Positions 1 to 6,312 of a stretch of 6,574 nt of DNA are shown here, piece after piece. Positions within the stretch are counted from its first letter, which is position 1. Every line of letters begins with the position of its first letter. The stretch lies in contig DNHK01000063.1 of assembly GCA_003485905.1 (NCBI GenBank), positions 1-6,574 of the forward strand. The letters are read 5' to 3'. The translations under genes were made by a program, and so were the position numbers. This DNA is from Gammaproteobacteria bacterium. Lineage in GTDB: Bacteria; Pseudomonadota; Gammaproteobacteria; Arenicellales; Arenicellaceae. The notes under the pieces were generated by a model. It saw only the letters and a list, made by a program, of their open reading frames with translations. It was not told the DNA's origin and made no database searches.

Positions 1-73
1 CTTGATGGTCAGCGCCGTGTAATTAAAAAACATTCTTTGCCAAATCAACTCCAACTCGTTTAATCTTCTTCAT
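1..73 (-). pseudogene. IS110/IS1111-family transposase, N-terminal fragment with nonsense codon
   Basis: Reading the minus strand from the ATG at 73-71 gives MKKIKRVGVDLAKNVF, then a stop (TAA, 25-23), then LHGADHQ in the same frame to the window edge. This matches the start of IS110/IS1111 DEDD transposases, whose N-terminus typically reads VGVDLAKNVFQLHGVD; the Asp at residue 10 is the first catalytic acidic residue of the RuvC-like fold. The stop sits where Gln (CAA) is usual, so one C-to-T change explains it. A good ribosome binding site (AAGGAG, plus-strand ctcctt at 79-84) lies 5 bases before the ATG, so the start is genuine. The rest of the gene is outside the window, so I cannot say whether the element is otherwise intact; as it stands translation would stop after 16 residues. 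The family call is secure and the pseudogene call probable. Confidence 0.82.
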
Positions 74-74
74 G

Positions 75-153
75 TGGACTCCTTCTGTTTCGTTAACTAG
101 TGATAGCATGACTAGTTTGGCACTTAGATGCCGTTTAGGGGAGGAGGAGTCCA
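75..153 (-). promoter_or_regulatory. Transposon 5' non-coding end: inverted repeat masking the transposase ribosome binding site
   Basis: Plus-strand TGGACTCCT (75-83) and AGGAGTCCA (145-153) are perfect 9-base reverse complements separated by 61 bases. In an RNA read on the minus strand toward the transposase, the upstream arm would pair with the arm containing most of the AAGGAG ribosome binding site. That would hide it from the ribosome, a known way insertion sequences block translation from read-through transcripts. IS110-group elements also encode a structured bridge RNA in the non-coding segment before the transposase, so the same structure could belong to that RNA. The outer boundary of the element is not defined; the arm ending near 153 is a plausible but unproven terminus. 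Confidence 0.5.
95..117. repeat. Nested 7-bp hairpin in the transposon non-coding end
   Basis: AACTAGT (95-101) and ACTAGTT (111-117) are perfect inverted copies separated by a 9-base loop. The hairpin lies inside the larger 75-153 inverted repeat, so the minus-strand RNA could fold as a stem carrying an inner stem-loop. That is compatible with a regulatory leader or part of an IS110 bridge RNA. No sequence feature here distinguishes the two. Confidence 0.5.
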
Positions 154-297
154 TACCATTGCTTTGGGCAATTAACGGTCATTTGAGCCCATACTCACTA
201 AAAGCTACTCCAGACTAACTCATTGGCCTCACTCGACGGACCTAGTAGCCATGGGACGGCTGACTTGCTAACCTTCTGCTGATAAACAACTAAATAG
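154..297. other. Intergenic region between IS fragment and DUF6152-type gene
   Basis: No credible gene is visible: all plus frames are broken by stops, and the longest minus-strand run (about 30 codons) has no recognisable protein. A short imperfect stem, TGGGC (165-169) with GCCCA (187-191), may belong to the transposon end. The promoter of the gene at 298 should lie here, but I see no convincing -35/-10 pair. Confidence 0.45.
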
Positions 298-1356
298 ATG
301 GCTATCCTGCAAATGAACAACGTTACGCAATCTTTAGCTCTTAGTCTTTATATCTTTTTTGCTTCGCTCGTTCTTGGAGCAACCATTGCTAATGCCCACC
401 ATTCCAACGTGGAATACGATTTTAGTGAAATTCACGAGCTTCAAGGGGAAATCATACATGTTTCGTGGCGTAACCCCCATGTCGAAATAACCATTCTCAC
501 AGAAGAGGCCGATGGCAAAGAATCGGTTTGGGAATTGGAAGCGCAGGATATCAATTCACTTTCCCGCAGTGGCCTGAATGGCAGCATGATCCATGTTGGC
601 GACATCGTTAGAGTCGCTGGCAATGTTTCCATGCAACGAGCCAATAACTTGTCAGTCAACAATTTGCTACTACCGAATGGAACTGAAATTAGACTGCGTG
701 GAAATCCAGCCCGCCGTTGGTCCACCGAAGAGCATATCGGGTTCGATCGCATAACGGCGGAACAAGCACGCGCCGAAGCCGGTGAGGGAGAGGGACTATT
801 TAGGGTTTGGATGAACACCGGACCAGGTGGGTTCCCACCCCAGTTACCGCTAACTACCGACGCGCGCACTGCACAAGCAAACTGGGATGCTGCTAATGAT
901 CTAACGATGCAATGCATATCCTCTGGAATGCCGGCAGCAATGAGGCTCTCACCTCCACACCCAATTGAACTTTCCATGCATGAAGGTAATATTATGTTGC
1001 GTGTCGAGCTGTTCGATATTACACGGATTATTCAAATGAATTCAGATGCCATGGCATCTGATGAGCCAGCCTCAGCCTTAGGACATTCGGTTGGTCACTG
1101 GGAAGGCGATACGCTAGTAATCAATACTACTCGCATCAACTGGCCATTTTTCGATCACCAAGGAATCATTCCTCAGAGCGACACGGTTCAAGTGACTGAA
1201 CAGCTAAGTATCGGCGACGACAAAAACCTAATGACCTACGAAATCACCGTAACCGACCCGACTACCTTTACACAGCCAGTATCGGGAAGCTGGGTAATGG
1301 GATGGCGCCCAGACATGCAAATTGAACCCTACGAATGTATCGCACCCACTGGTTAA
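298..1356 (+). CDS. Secreted DUF6152-type protein with C-terminal conserved domain
   Basis: Function is unknown; the protein is predicted to be exported by the Sec system. A hydrophobic segment at residues 12-31 ends in ANA, giving likely cleavage after residue 33 and a mature protein beginning HHSN. Residues 34 to about 130 match DUF6152: an early His pair, then GEIIHVSWRNPHVEI, then a small beta-rich region. A charged linker follows to about residue 190. The C-terminal part (about 190-352) contains a second conserved pattern, GHSVGHWEGDTLVINT, a later DPTTFTQP motif and a terminal YEC, which recurs in this family of exported proteins. TAG lies directly before the ATG at 298, so the start is either there or at the ATG at 313 (residue 6). 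Neither has a visible Shine-Dalgarno sequence, and both keep the signal peptide. The gene stands alone, with the broken acetyltransferase gene 60 bases downstream. Confidence 0.82.
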   Translation: MAILQMNNVTQSLALSLYIFFASLVLGATIANAHHSNVEYDFSEIHELQGEIIHVSWRNPHVEITILTEEADGKESVWELEAQDINSLSRSGLNGSMIHVGDIVRVAGNVSMQRANNLSVNNLLLPNGTEIRLRGNPARRWSTEEHIGFDRITAEQARAEAGEGEGLFRVWMNTGPGGFPPQLPLTTDARTAQANWDAANDLTMQCISSGMPAAMRLSPPHPIELSMHEGNIMLRVELFDITRIIQMNSDAMASDEPASALGHSVGHWEGDTLVINTTRINWPFFDHQGIIPQSDTVQVTEQLSIGDDKNLMTYEITVTDPTTFTQPVSGSWVMGWRPDMQIEPYECIAPTG

Positions 1357-1416
1357 GTTAAAAGGCTTAGACTATTTAGATATATAGGGTGTCTTAAACG
1401 AACACGCAACCAACCG

Positions 1417-1871
1417 TTGGAAATTCAACTCGCTAATCCCCGAGACCCGAGTATTTCAGCTTTGCTGAACCAACACCTTTACTGGATGAAGAAAACGTCT
1501 CCGCCCGAGAGCGTTCATGCTCTAGATATTGAGGCTTTGTGTAGCCAAACATAACTTTTTGGAGTGCGGCAGTAGAGCAAACATTGGTAGGCTGTGGAGC
1601 GCTAAAAGAACTAACCGCAGAGCACGCGGAAATCAAATCAATGCGTACTGCCAGCAACTACCTTAGGCAAGGCGTTGCAGCAACACTAGTTAAGCACATC
1701 CTTGAAGTAGCTGCGCAACGTGGCTACAAAAAGTTAAGCCTGGAAACCGGTTCGATGGACTATTTCAAGCCCGCTCGTCAACTTTACAAAAAGTTTGGAT
1801 TCGATTATTGCCCAGCGTTCGATGAGTACAGCGATGACCCAAATAGTTTATTTATGACTAAACCCCTATAA
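1417..1871 (+). pseudogene. GNAT N-acetyltransferase gene broken by a one-base deletion
   Basis: The protein is readable in two frames. From the TTG at 1417 it reads LEIQLANPRDP, continues through TSPPESVHALDIEALC and hits TAA at 1552-1554. From 1545 the next frame carries on with PNITFWSAAVEQTLVGCGAL to a stop at 1871. Joined near 1540-1545 the two pieces give a collinear GNAT of about 151 residues, normal for the family. The second part holds the acetyl-CoA loop (RQGVAA, following EIKSMRT) and the C-terminal FKPARQLYKKFGFDYC and DPNSLFMTKPL segments. The 455-base span is one short of 152 codons, so a single lost base near TGTAG explains the break. The TTG at 1584 opens the downstream frame but lies inside the fold and is not a natural start. 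The original start may have been this TTG or a mutated ATG. The substrate is unknown. A sequencing error in this read cannot be excluded. Confidence 0.8.
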
Positions 1872-2075
1872 AGACCGTGATCCTCCGTAGAAAGCACGCT
1901 CGATAATCTTAATTTTTTTACAGTAGACGATTTGAGTAGGCTTGATCCACACACCTGAGCAACGCGCAGTGTAAGGTTTACACGTTCCACGAAATATTCA
2001 CTCGACCTAGCCGGTCTAATTCAGCTGCGTTAGCGTATATTTTCGACTTGGGGCAGAGAATAGAGGGGGGTTAAT
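1872..2075. other. Intergenic region upstream of the three-gene membrane group
   Basis: No gene is supported on either strand. A T-run (about 1913-1919) follows the acetyltransferase remnant, but no GC-rich hairpin precedes it, so I do not call a terminator. TATATT at 2036-2041 could be a -10 box for the downstream gene, though no good -35 hexamer sits 16-18 bases before it. The region probably carries that operon's promoter. Confidence 0.4.
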
Positions 2076-2078
2076 GTG
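2062..2078 (+). promoter_or_regulatory. Ribosome binding site fixing a GTG start
   Basis: AGAGGGGGG (2062-2070) lies 5 bases before GTG at 2076-2078. An in-frame TAG at 2061-2063 rules out any earlier start. An overlapping ATG at 2074-2076 is in a different frame and stops after five codons, so the GTG is the functional start. Confidence 0.7.
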
Positions 2079-2756
2079 GGTAACAAGCTAATAATTACCG
2101 GGGCACTCGGACTAATAGCCTCAGTATTGGTAGGCATAGGTGAGTACCTATTACATTATGATGCGCTCGCACGTTTTTCTGAAAGTGGGTACGACTTTAT
2201 GCAGGATATTCCCGCGTCGCGCTCTACCTTAGGTCATTTCTTCGGAGTATTTGGTGCCACTCTGTATCCGATAGGCTGCTATCACATATACCTCATGTTG
2301 CGCTCAGCAAATGAAAAAGTGGCTTTTGCAGCCTTTGTAATTGGCTCCTTCGGGTTTATCGTCGGCGCTGTGTGGATCGGCTCTCGTGCCAGTATTGCAG
2401 CGTTAAGCCAATTGCCCATCACGCCAGAGATAACCAACCTTATTTCGTTGTACGAGGTTCGTTATGAAACCTTATTACAAGTCACCAGAATTACTACTCT
2501 GGTGATATCAATCATTTTTATCTGGCTAACACTTACCGGTAAATCTAGTTACCGCCGCTGGATGGCAATTTTTAGCCCGATTGCTCTGATTATCGCGAGT
2601 TTCATCGTATATGCGATTGCGCCAGCGTTGGGCAAACACCTCATGCCAATAGCTCTTAATGTAGCGTTTTTTGTTTTCTTTACGCTATCACTTATTCATG
2701 TGGCGCAGCCAAAACTAACCGCTACCAGCGAATCCACTTTAACTGACGGGAGTTAA
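2076..2756 (+). CDS. Six-helix membrane protein, DUF6796-like
   Basis: This is an inner-membrane protein of 226 residues with about six hydrophobic helices, near residues 5-25, 53-75, 82-103, 138-154, 163-183 and 189-209. The loop after helix 1 carries EYLLHYDALARFSESGYDF, and helix 2 begins GHFFGVFGATLYP; these features resemble the DUF6796 family of uncharacterised integral membrane proteins, assigned from memory and without a search. No catalytic motif is evident, and I assign no function. The short C-terminal tail (about 210-226) is polar and Thr/Ser-rich. The start is GTG, with a strong ribosome binding site. The next gene begins 10 bases after the stop, so the two are very probably co-transcribed. 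The family call is moderate; the membrane topology is well supported. Confidence 0.78.
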   Translation: MGNKLIITGALGLIASVLVGIGEYLLHYDALARFSESGYDFMQDIPASRSTLGHFFGVFGATLYPIGCYHIYLMLRSANEKVAFAAFVIGSFGFIVGAVWIGSRASIAALSQLPITPEITNLISLYEVRYETLLQVTRITTLVISIIFIWLTLTGKSSYRRWMAIFSPIALIIASFIVYAIAPALGKHLMPIALNVAFFVFFTLSLIHVAQPKLTATSESTLTDGS

Positions 2757-2766
2757 TACGAAAAAC

Positions 2767-4431
2767 ATGTCTACCAGTAAACTATTAAGGTCAATCCTTT
2801 GTTATCTCGTCATTATTATAATCGCCTTGATTGGTGGCGTATTTTGGATGACCTCCAATGACCGCGCAATTGATTACGACGTGAGTATTTCCAATTCTGA
2901 AGTACCAACCTTTAGTGAACAAGTAATCGAGTTCACTCCAACTTACGACAAAGCCGCAACCTTGCCATTCACTGCGGGAGCGATCGTTGATATTGATAAC
3001 GACGGTGTGGAAGAAATATTTTTCGGTGGCGGTATTCATCAAGCCGATGCTATATATCAGTTCCAAAATGGGACTTTTATCGATATAACCGCATCAACGC
3101 AATGGACTAAACAAACACCGGATAAAACGTTCAGTGCCGTTGCAATGGATCTGGATACTGACGGTGATACGGATCTTTTGGTTACGCGTCAGTCAGGCGT
3201 GTGGCTATACACCAATACCGATGCAAAATTTAGTGGTATTCAGCTTGATTTGGATTTTGACGACAAATCCGTACCACTATCCGTTGCAGTGGCGGATCTA
3301 AACCGCGATGGTTTATATGACATGTATGTTTCCGGGTATATTGCTCGAAAAAATGTACAAGGAGAAACGATATTTAATCAGGAATACGGAGGCATAAGCG
3401 CCCTATTTCTCAATAAAGGAAATAATACTTTTGAAAATATTACCGAATCCTCTGGCTTGTACTACCAACACAATACTTTCCAGGGTGTGTTTATTGATGT
3501 CGATGGCGACAACCTAGAAGACCTTATCGTTGCTCACGACACAGGTACCGTGCGCACATGGAAAAACCAGGGCGATTTAAAATTTCGTAACATGCCCAAC
3601 CCGACCAGCGACTATTTTTCTTACCCTATGGGTATTGCCGTCAGTGACTACAACAATGACGGTCTACCAGATTTTTATTTTTCCAACGTTGGCAGTACTC
3701 CGCCAACAGCACTTGTGCGGGGTGACTTAAGAGATGACCAGTTACTCAATAAAAAATGGATTATGTTCGAAAACAAAGGCAACTTTGAATTTGAAGATGT
3801 CGCCGAGAAGACCAAATTAGCCGATTACGAGTTTTCATGGGGTGCATTGTTCGAAGACTTTAACTTGGATGGTAAAGATGATTTGGTGGTGTCGGAAAAC
3901 TACGCCGATTTCCCAACCCACCTAATGCCGGCTTGGCGCCTCAATGGCAGATTTCTGATACAAAATAATAGCGGTGAGTTTGCTGCGGTTGGTAGCGAGG
4001 CTGGAGTACAAAACCGTCTCTACGGAATATCTCCCCTAACCGCCGACTTCAACCAGGATGGGTTTCCTGATTTAGTTCATATCAACTTGAAGGGTCCTCA
4101 AAAAATATTTTTAAGTAACGGCGGCGATGCTAATCATTTGAAAATCAAACTCCCTAATACAGTTCATTCGATTGGCGCAAAAGTAGCTGTAACGTTAGAT
4201 GATGGAACGATGAGCTATCAAACTTTCGTGATCGGAGAAGGTTTGTGCTCGGATCAATCACACATCCTAAACTTTGGCCTTGGCCAGCAAGTGGCTACCG
4301 CTGTAAGCGTGCAATTCTTGGATGGCAAAACCCTTGATCAAGCAGGTTCCTATTTAAATCAAATGCTATCTCTTACCCCACCCAGTGATGCTGAACCTAG
4401 CAACGTCACTTTAGGCGAGGAAACATTATGA
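2767..4431 (+). CDS. Membrane-anchored CRTAC1-type FG-GAP/VCBS repeat protein with ASPIC/UnbV domain
   Basis: This is probably an extracytoplasmic, calcium-binding beta-propeller protein, by family; its partner or substrate is unknown. An N-terminal hydrophobic segment (residues 9-28) without a clear cleavage site suggests a signal anchor or uncleaved signal. Seven Asp-rich loops of FG-GAP/VCBS type start near residues 75 (DIDNDGVEE), 128 (DLDTDGDTD), 177 (DLNRDGLYD), 244 (DVDGDNLED), 294 (DYNNDGLPD), 364 (DFNLDGKDD) and 427 (DFNQDGFPD). Seven repeats fit a single seven-bladed propeller. Residues about 465-540 form the ASPIC/UnbV domain: IGAKVAVTLDDG, then GEGLCSDQSHILNFGLG, then VQFLDGKTLD. 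The ATG at 2767 has only a weak ribosome binding site and lies 10 bases after the previous gene, so translational coupling is likely. The last four bases overlap the next gene. The domain assignment is firm; the biological role is not. Confidence 0.92.
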   Translation: MSTSKLLRSILCYLVIIIIALIGGVFWMTSNDRAIDYDVSISNSEVPTFSEQVIEFTPTYDKAATLPFTAGAIVDIDNDGVEEIFFGGGIHQADAIYQFQNGTFIDITASTQWTKQTPDKTFSAVAMDLDTDGDTDLLVTRQSGVWLYTNTDAKFSGIQLDLDFDDKSVPLSVAVADLNRDGLYDMYVSGYIARKNVQGETIFNQEYGGISALFLNKGNNTFENITESSGLYYQHNTFQGVFIDVDGDNLEDLIVAHDTGTVRTWKNQGDLKFRNMPNPTSDYFSYPMGIAVSDYNNDGLPDFYFSNVGSTPPTALVRGDLRDDQLLNKKWIMFENKGNFEFEDVAEKTKLADYEFSWGALFEDFNLDGKDDLVVSENYADFPTHLMPAWRLNGRFLIQNNSGEFAAVGSEAGVQNRLYGISPLTADFNQDGFPDLVHINLKGPQKIFLSNGGDANHLKIKLPNTVHSIGAKVAVTLDDGTMSYQTFVIGEGLCSDQSHILNFGLGQQVATAVSVQFLDGKTLDQAGSYLNQMLSLTPPSDAEPSNVTLGEETL

Positions 4432-4859
4432 AAACTAATCCACTTATCACGATCCCATTGTGGGCTTTAGTTATTTTCGGCTTTGTTGGTGCTCTACTTG
4501 TAAGTATTGAGAACATCACTGGCGCTGCTTGCCCCAACATATTCTCAGTACCGATTTGTTATGTTGTCGCGGCTGCCTACGGCTTCATGCTTGGCTCTCT
4601 AACAATCAATCATAACGGCTGTAAGCATCACTTTTTTTGCGCAGGATGGGGTACAGCGTTCGTTATAGCCCTATTTGCCTCTATCGCAGAAATAGTCGGC
4701 AGCGGGGGCATTTGTCCCTCTACTAGCAGCGGGGGGCTACGCGGAGGGGCATCAGTCGGTATACCTATGTGTTATATCTCCCTCGGGGTTTTGGCGCTGA
4801 TCCTAGTATTATTTATTCAAGGCCCATATCGACAAGCTTGCGCAGCGCACAATAATTAA
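4428..4859 (+). CDS. Small Cys-rich four-helix membrane protein with internal duplication
   Basis: I do not recognise a named family. The protein has 143 residues and about four hydrophobic helices (near 9-27, 42-60, 73-91, 113-131). It consists of two similar halves. The first has SIENITGAACP followed by VPICY (Cys35, Cys44); the second has SIAEIVGSGGICP followed by GIPMCY (Cys96, Cys115). Each half thus places a Cys-Pro in the loop after one helix and a Cys-Tyr at the start of the next. Cys65 and Cys71 flank KHH in the central loop, and Cys138 is near the C-terminus, giving seven cysteines. A Gly-rich stretch at residues 102-111 makes the second loop longer than the first. The ATG overlaps the UnbV gene's stop in an ATGA, so the two are translationally coupled. 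A redox or metal-handling role is possible but is only inference from the cysteines. Confidence 0.75.
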   Translation: MKTNPLITIPLWALVIFGFVGALLVSIENITGAACPNIFSVPICYVVAAAYGFMLGSLTINHNGCKHHFFCAGWGTAFVIALFASIAEIVGSGGICPSTSSGGLRGGASVGIPMCYISLGVLALILVLFIQGPYRQACAAHNN

Positions 4860-4930
4860 TCAGTAGAATCTTAACCTGACAACTACTATCAACCTGAGCT
4901 GGTAAATTTGCTCGCAATCACAGTTTCTTA
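4860..4930. other. Convergent intergenic gap
   Basis: The plus-strand operon and the minus-strand DoxX gene end facing each other across these 71 bases. A bidirectional terminator would be expected, but I find no strong GC-rich stem followed by a T-run on either strand. Confidence 0.5.
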
Positions 4931-5470
4931 CTATCGATTCCCGTTATCTAAACCTAGCATTCTATCGAGCGATATTTGGCCTGGTCCGAAAGCTAAAACG
5001 GCAAATAATGTAGCTGCCCACCACGCTGCGGGGTTCCACCAATGAGACCATTCCGGAAATACCGCTAGCTGAATAAATAAAGTTAAACCGATTAGGCCAA
5101 GAGCAGCAAATCTGGTAAATAGCCCAACGATCAATAACACCGGCAGCAGCACCTCAAGAATACCTGCGCTAATAGCCGCTACCTCAATAACTCCAACGAT
5201 CGCTGCACCCTCTTCGTAATCTAGTGTTTCAGGGTCGCATAGCAACAGTGCGCCTTCACGAATAGGATCTGGACAGAAAAACTCATACAGAAAAAGATCG
5301 TATTTCTCTTTGTTAAATTGAAATAACCCATTCCATTTGGTTAGACCTGACGATAAAAAGACCTTTGCTGCTAACAGCCTCATAAATAGTAGCGACAGAT
5401 TAGCCGTCCAGCTCCCTGCCTGTTCAGCCACATTTTGGTAGCAGGATTTCATGGTTTCGATTTTGCTCAT
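4931..5470 (-). CDS. DoxX family membrane protein of a bufferin-type operon
   Basis: This is a four-helix inner-membrane protein of the DoxX family (179 residues). Hydrophobic segments lie near residues 24-42, 89-116, 120-138 and 146-163. The family-typical features are visible: the RLLAAKVFLSSGLTKW first helix, the conserved-type ILEVLLPVLLIVGLFTR segment and the C-terminal FGPGQISLDRML. A long loop between helices 1 and 2 (about 50-88) holds two cysteines, FFCPDP (Cys66) and LLCDP (Cys78), which could form a disulfide or bind metal. The ATG at 5470 has a GGAG ribosome binding site (ctcc at 5477-5480) 6 bases upstream. The gene follows the DUF2063 gene on the same strand after 55 bases, the usual place for the DoxX member of Buf/Hvf operons. 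Its exact role there is not settled; an electron-transfer or membrane redox function is the common suggestion. Confidence 0.88.
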   Translation of the reverse strand: MSKIETMKSCYQNVAEQAGSWTANLSLLFMRLLAAKVFLSSGLTKWNGLFQFNKEKYDLFLYEFFCPDPIREGALLLCDPETLDYEEGAAIVGVIEVAAISAGILEVLLPVLLIVGLFTRFAALGLIGLTLFIQLAVFPEWSHWWNPAAWWAATLFAVLAFGPGQISLDRMLGLDNGNR

Positions 5471-5525
5471 ACTTTTCTCCGTTACTGGCTGTACGCTTTT
5501 CTATGTTGCTACTAAGCTATAGTAA

Positions 5526-6284
5526 TTATATTTTGGCTAATATTCCGGCGGTTAATAATCCGGCAAATAAGGTACTGATGTCTTTACTCGGATTTGCTGA
5601 AATGGCTATTTCTGCTGCATTCATGATCGATCCCGACTGCGAAATCGCGCTAACAAAACTTTCTTCAAATTCATCTAACTGTCGATAATGAACCGCTTGT
5701 TCATATCGCCACATCATTATCACTTTGGAACCATGCTCATCGGCCAGGTCATTTTTCTCAAACTTCAACCCAATCCATGTCTGTAAACACGGTTGATCGA
5801 GCCGTATTAACCGCACCGAGCTTGCCAGCCGGACCGTCCGCGAATCACTAGCCTCCTCTTGGCTCACGAGATCCACAATATCAGCACTTGATAGTGACGG
5901 CTCGTTACTTGCAAACAATGCATCCAGCCATGCCCGATCGAGCCTGGCCATATCAACACTGTAATTTGGGTAGCAATTGGTAACAGAGCGTATAAATTCA
6001 GCCAGATCTTCACCATACGTCGACAAGCGCGAATCATAGGGCCAATGCTGGAATATGTAATCGCGACCCAACTGTTTAAATGCTTCTTTCCCCAAATACC
6101 GATTTAGACTTGGGAAATTCGCTATTAACGCATCCATGCATGCCTTGATCGCACCGTTACGATAAATCTTTAAGAACGCTGGATTAGCGCTATCGGTTAG
6201 ATAAGTCTCAAGGAGTTTGCTATCCCCAGTAGAAATATAGTGAGAGAAATCCTCGATATAATTGTTAAATGTGGGTGACGACAT
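5526..6284 (-). CDS. bufC: DUF2063 (HvfC/BufC-type) RiPP maturation partner protein
   Basis: In characterised Buf/Hvf systems this cytosolic protein works with the DUF692 MNIO enzyme, helping present the precursor peptide for cysteine modification. The N-terminal domain (about residues 1-105) has the DUF2063 pattern: FLKIYRNGAIKACMDALIANF, then LGKEAFKQLGRDYI, HWPYDSRLSTYGEDLAEFI, and DMARLDRAWLDALF. The C-terminal domain (about 140-252) has LASSVRLIRLDQP, the aromatic MMWRYEQAVHYRQLDEFE strand-turn-strand and a terminal FAGLLTAGIL helix, matching the C-terminal region of HvfC-type proteins. The length of 252 is normal. I chose the ATG at 6284; a TTG at 6290 in the same frame would add only two residues, and neither has a clear Shine-Dalgarno sequence. 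The gene lies 28 bases after the DUF692 stop and 55 before DoxX, so all three are likely one transcript. The symbol is by family, not proven orthology. Confidence 0.88.
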   Translation of the reverse strand: MSSPTFNNYIEDFSHYISTGDSKLLETYLTDSANPAFLKIYRNGAIKACMDALIANFPSLNRYLGKEAFKQLGRDYIFQHWPYDSRLSTYGEDLAEFIRSVTNCYPNYSVDMARLDRAWLDALFASNEPSLSSADIVDLVSQEEASDSRTVRLASSVRLIRLDQPCLQTWIGLKFEKNDLADEHGSKVIMMWRYEQAVHYRQLDEFEESFVSAISQSGSIMNAAEIAISANPSKDISTLFAGLLTAGILAKI

Positions 6285-6312
6285 GATCAACAGTAGTATT
6301 CTTTTCTGTAGG

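Noticed and set aside
441..977. Minus-strand open frame of 178 codons
   Set aside because: It lies entirely opposite the DUF6152-type gene, shows no family signature, and the plus strand has a signal peptide and conserved motifs.
1540..1554. Programmed frameshift in the GNAT gene
   Set aside because: No slippery heptamer or downstream pseudoknot is apparent, and the family is normally a single frame; a simple deletion is the plainer reading.
1433..1657. Minus-strand open frame opposite the acetyltransferase remnant
   Set aside because: The plus strand here encodes recognisable GNAT sequence in two frames; the opposite frame has no recognisable content.
1872..1920. Terminator after the acetyltransferase remnant
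   Set aside because: The T-run is present, but only a 4-bp CGTG/CACG stem with a long loop precedes it and it is not adjacent.
1805..1990. Minus-strand open frame of 61 codons
   Set aside because: It overlaps the end of the GNAT remnant and has no recognisable domain or convincing start.
2036..2041. TATATT as a -10 promoter box
   Set aside because: No acceptable -35 hexamer lies at 16-18 bases upstream, so it is not called as a promoter.
2791..3066. Minus-strand open frame of 91 codons
   Set aside because: It is a shadow of the start of the FG-GAP/UnbV gene, whose repeats are clear.
5503..5688. Plus-strand open frame of 61 codons
   Set aside because: It is opposite the C-terminus of the DUF2063 gene and has no independent support.
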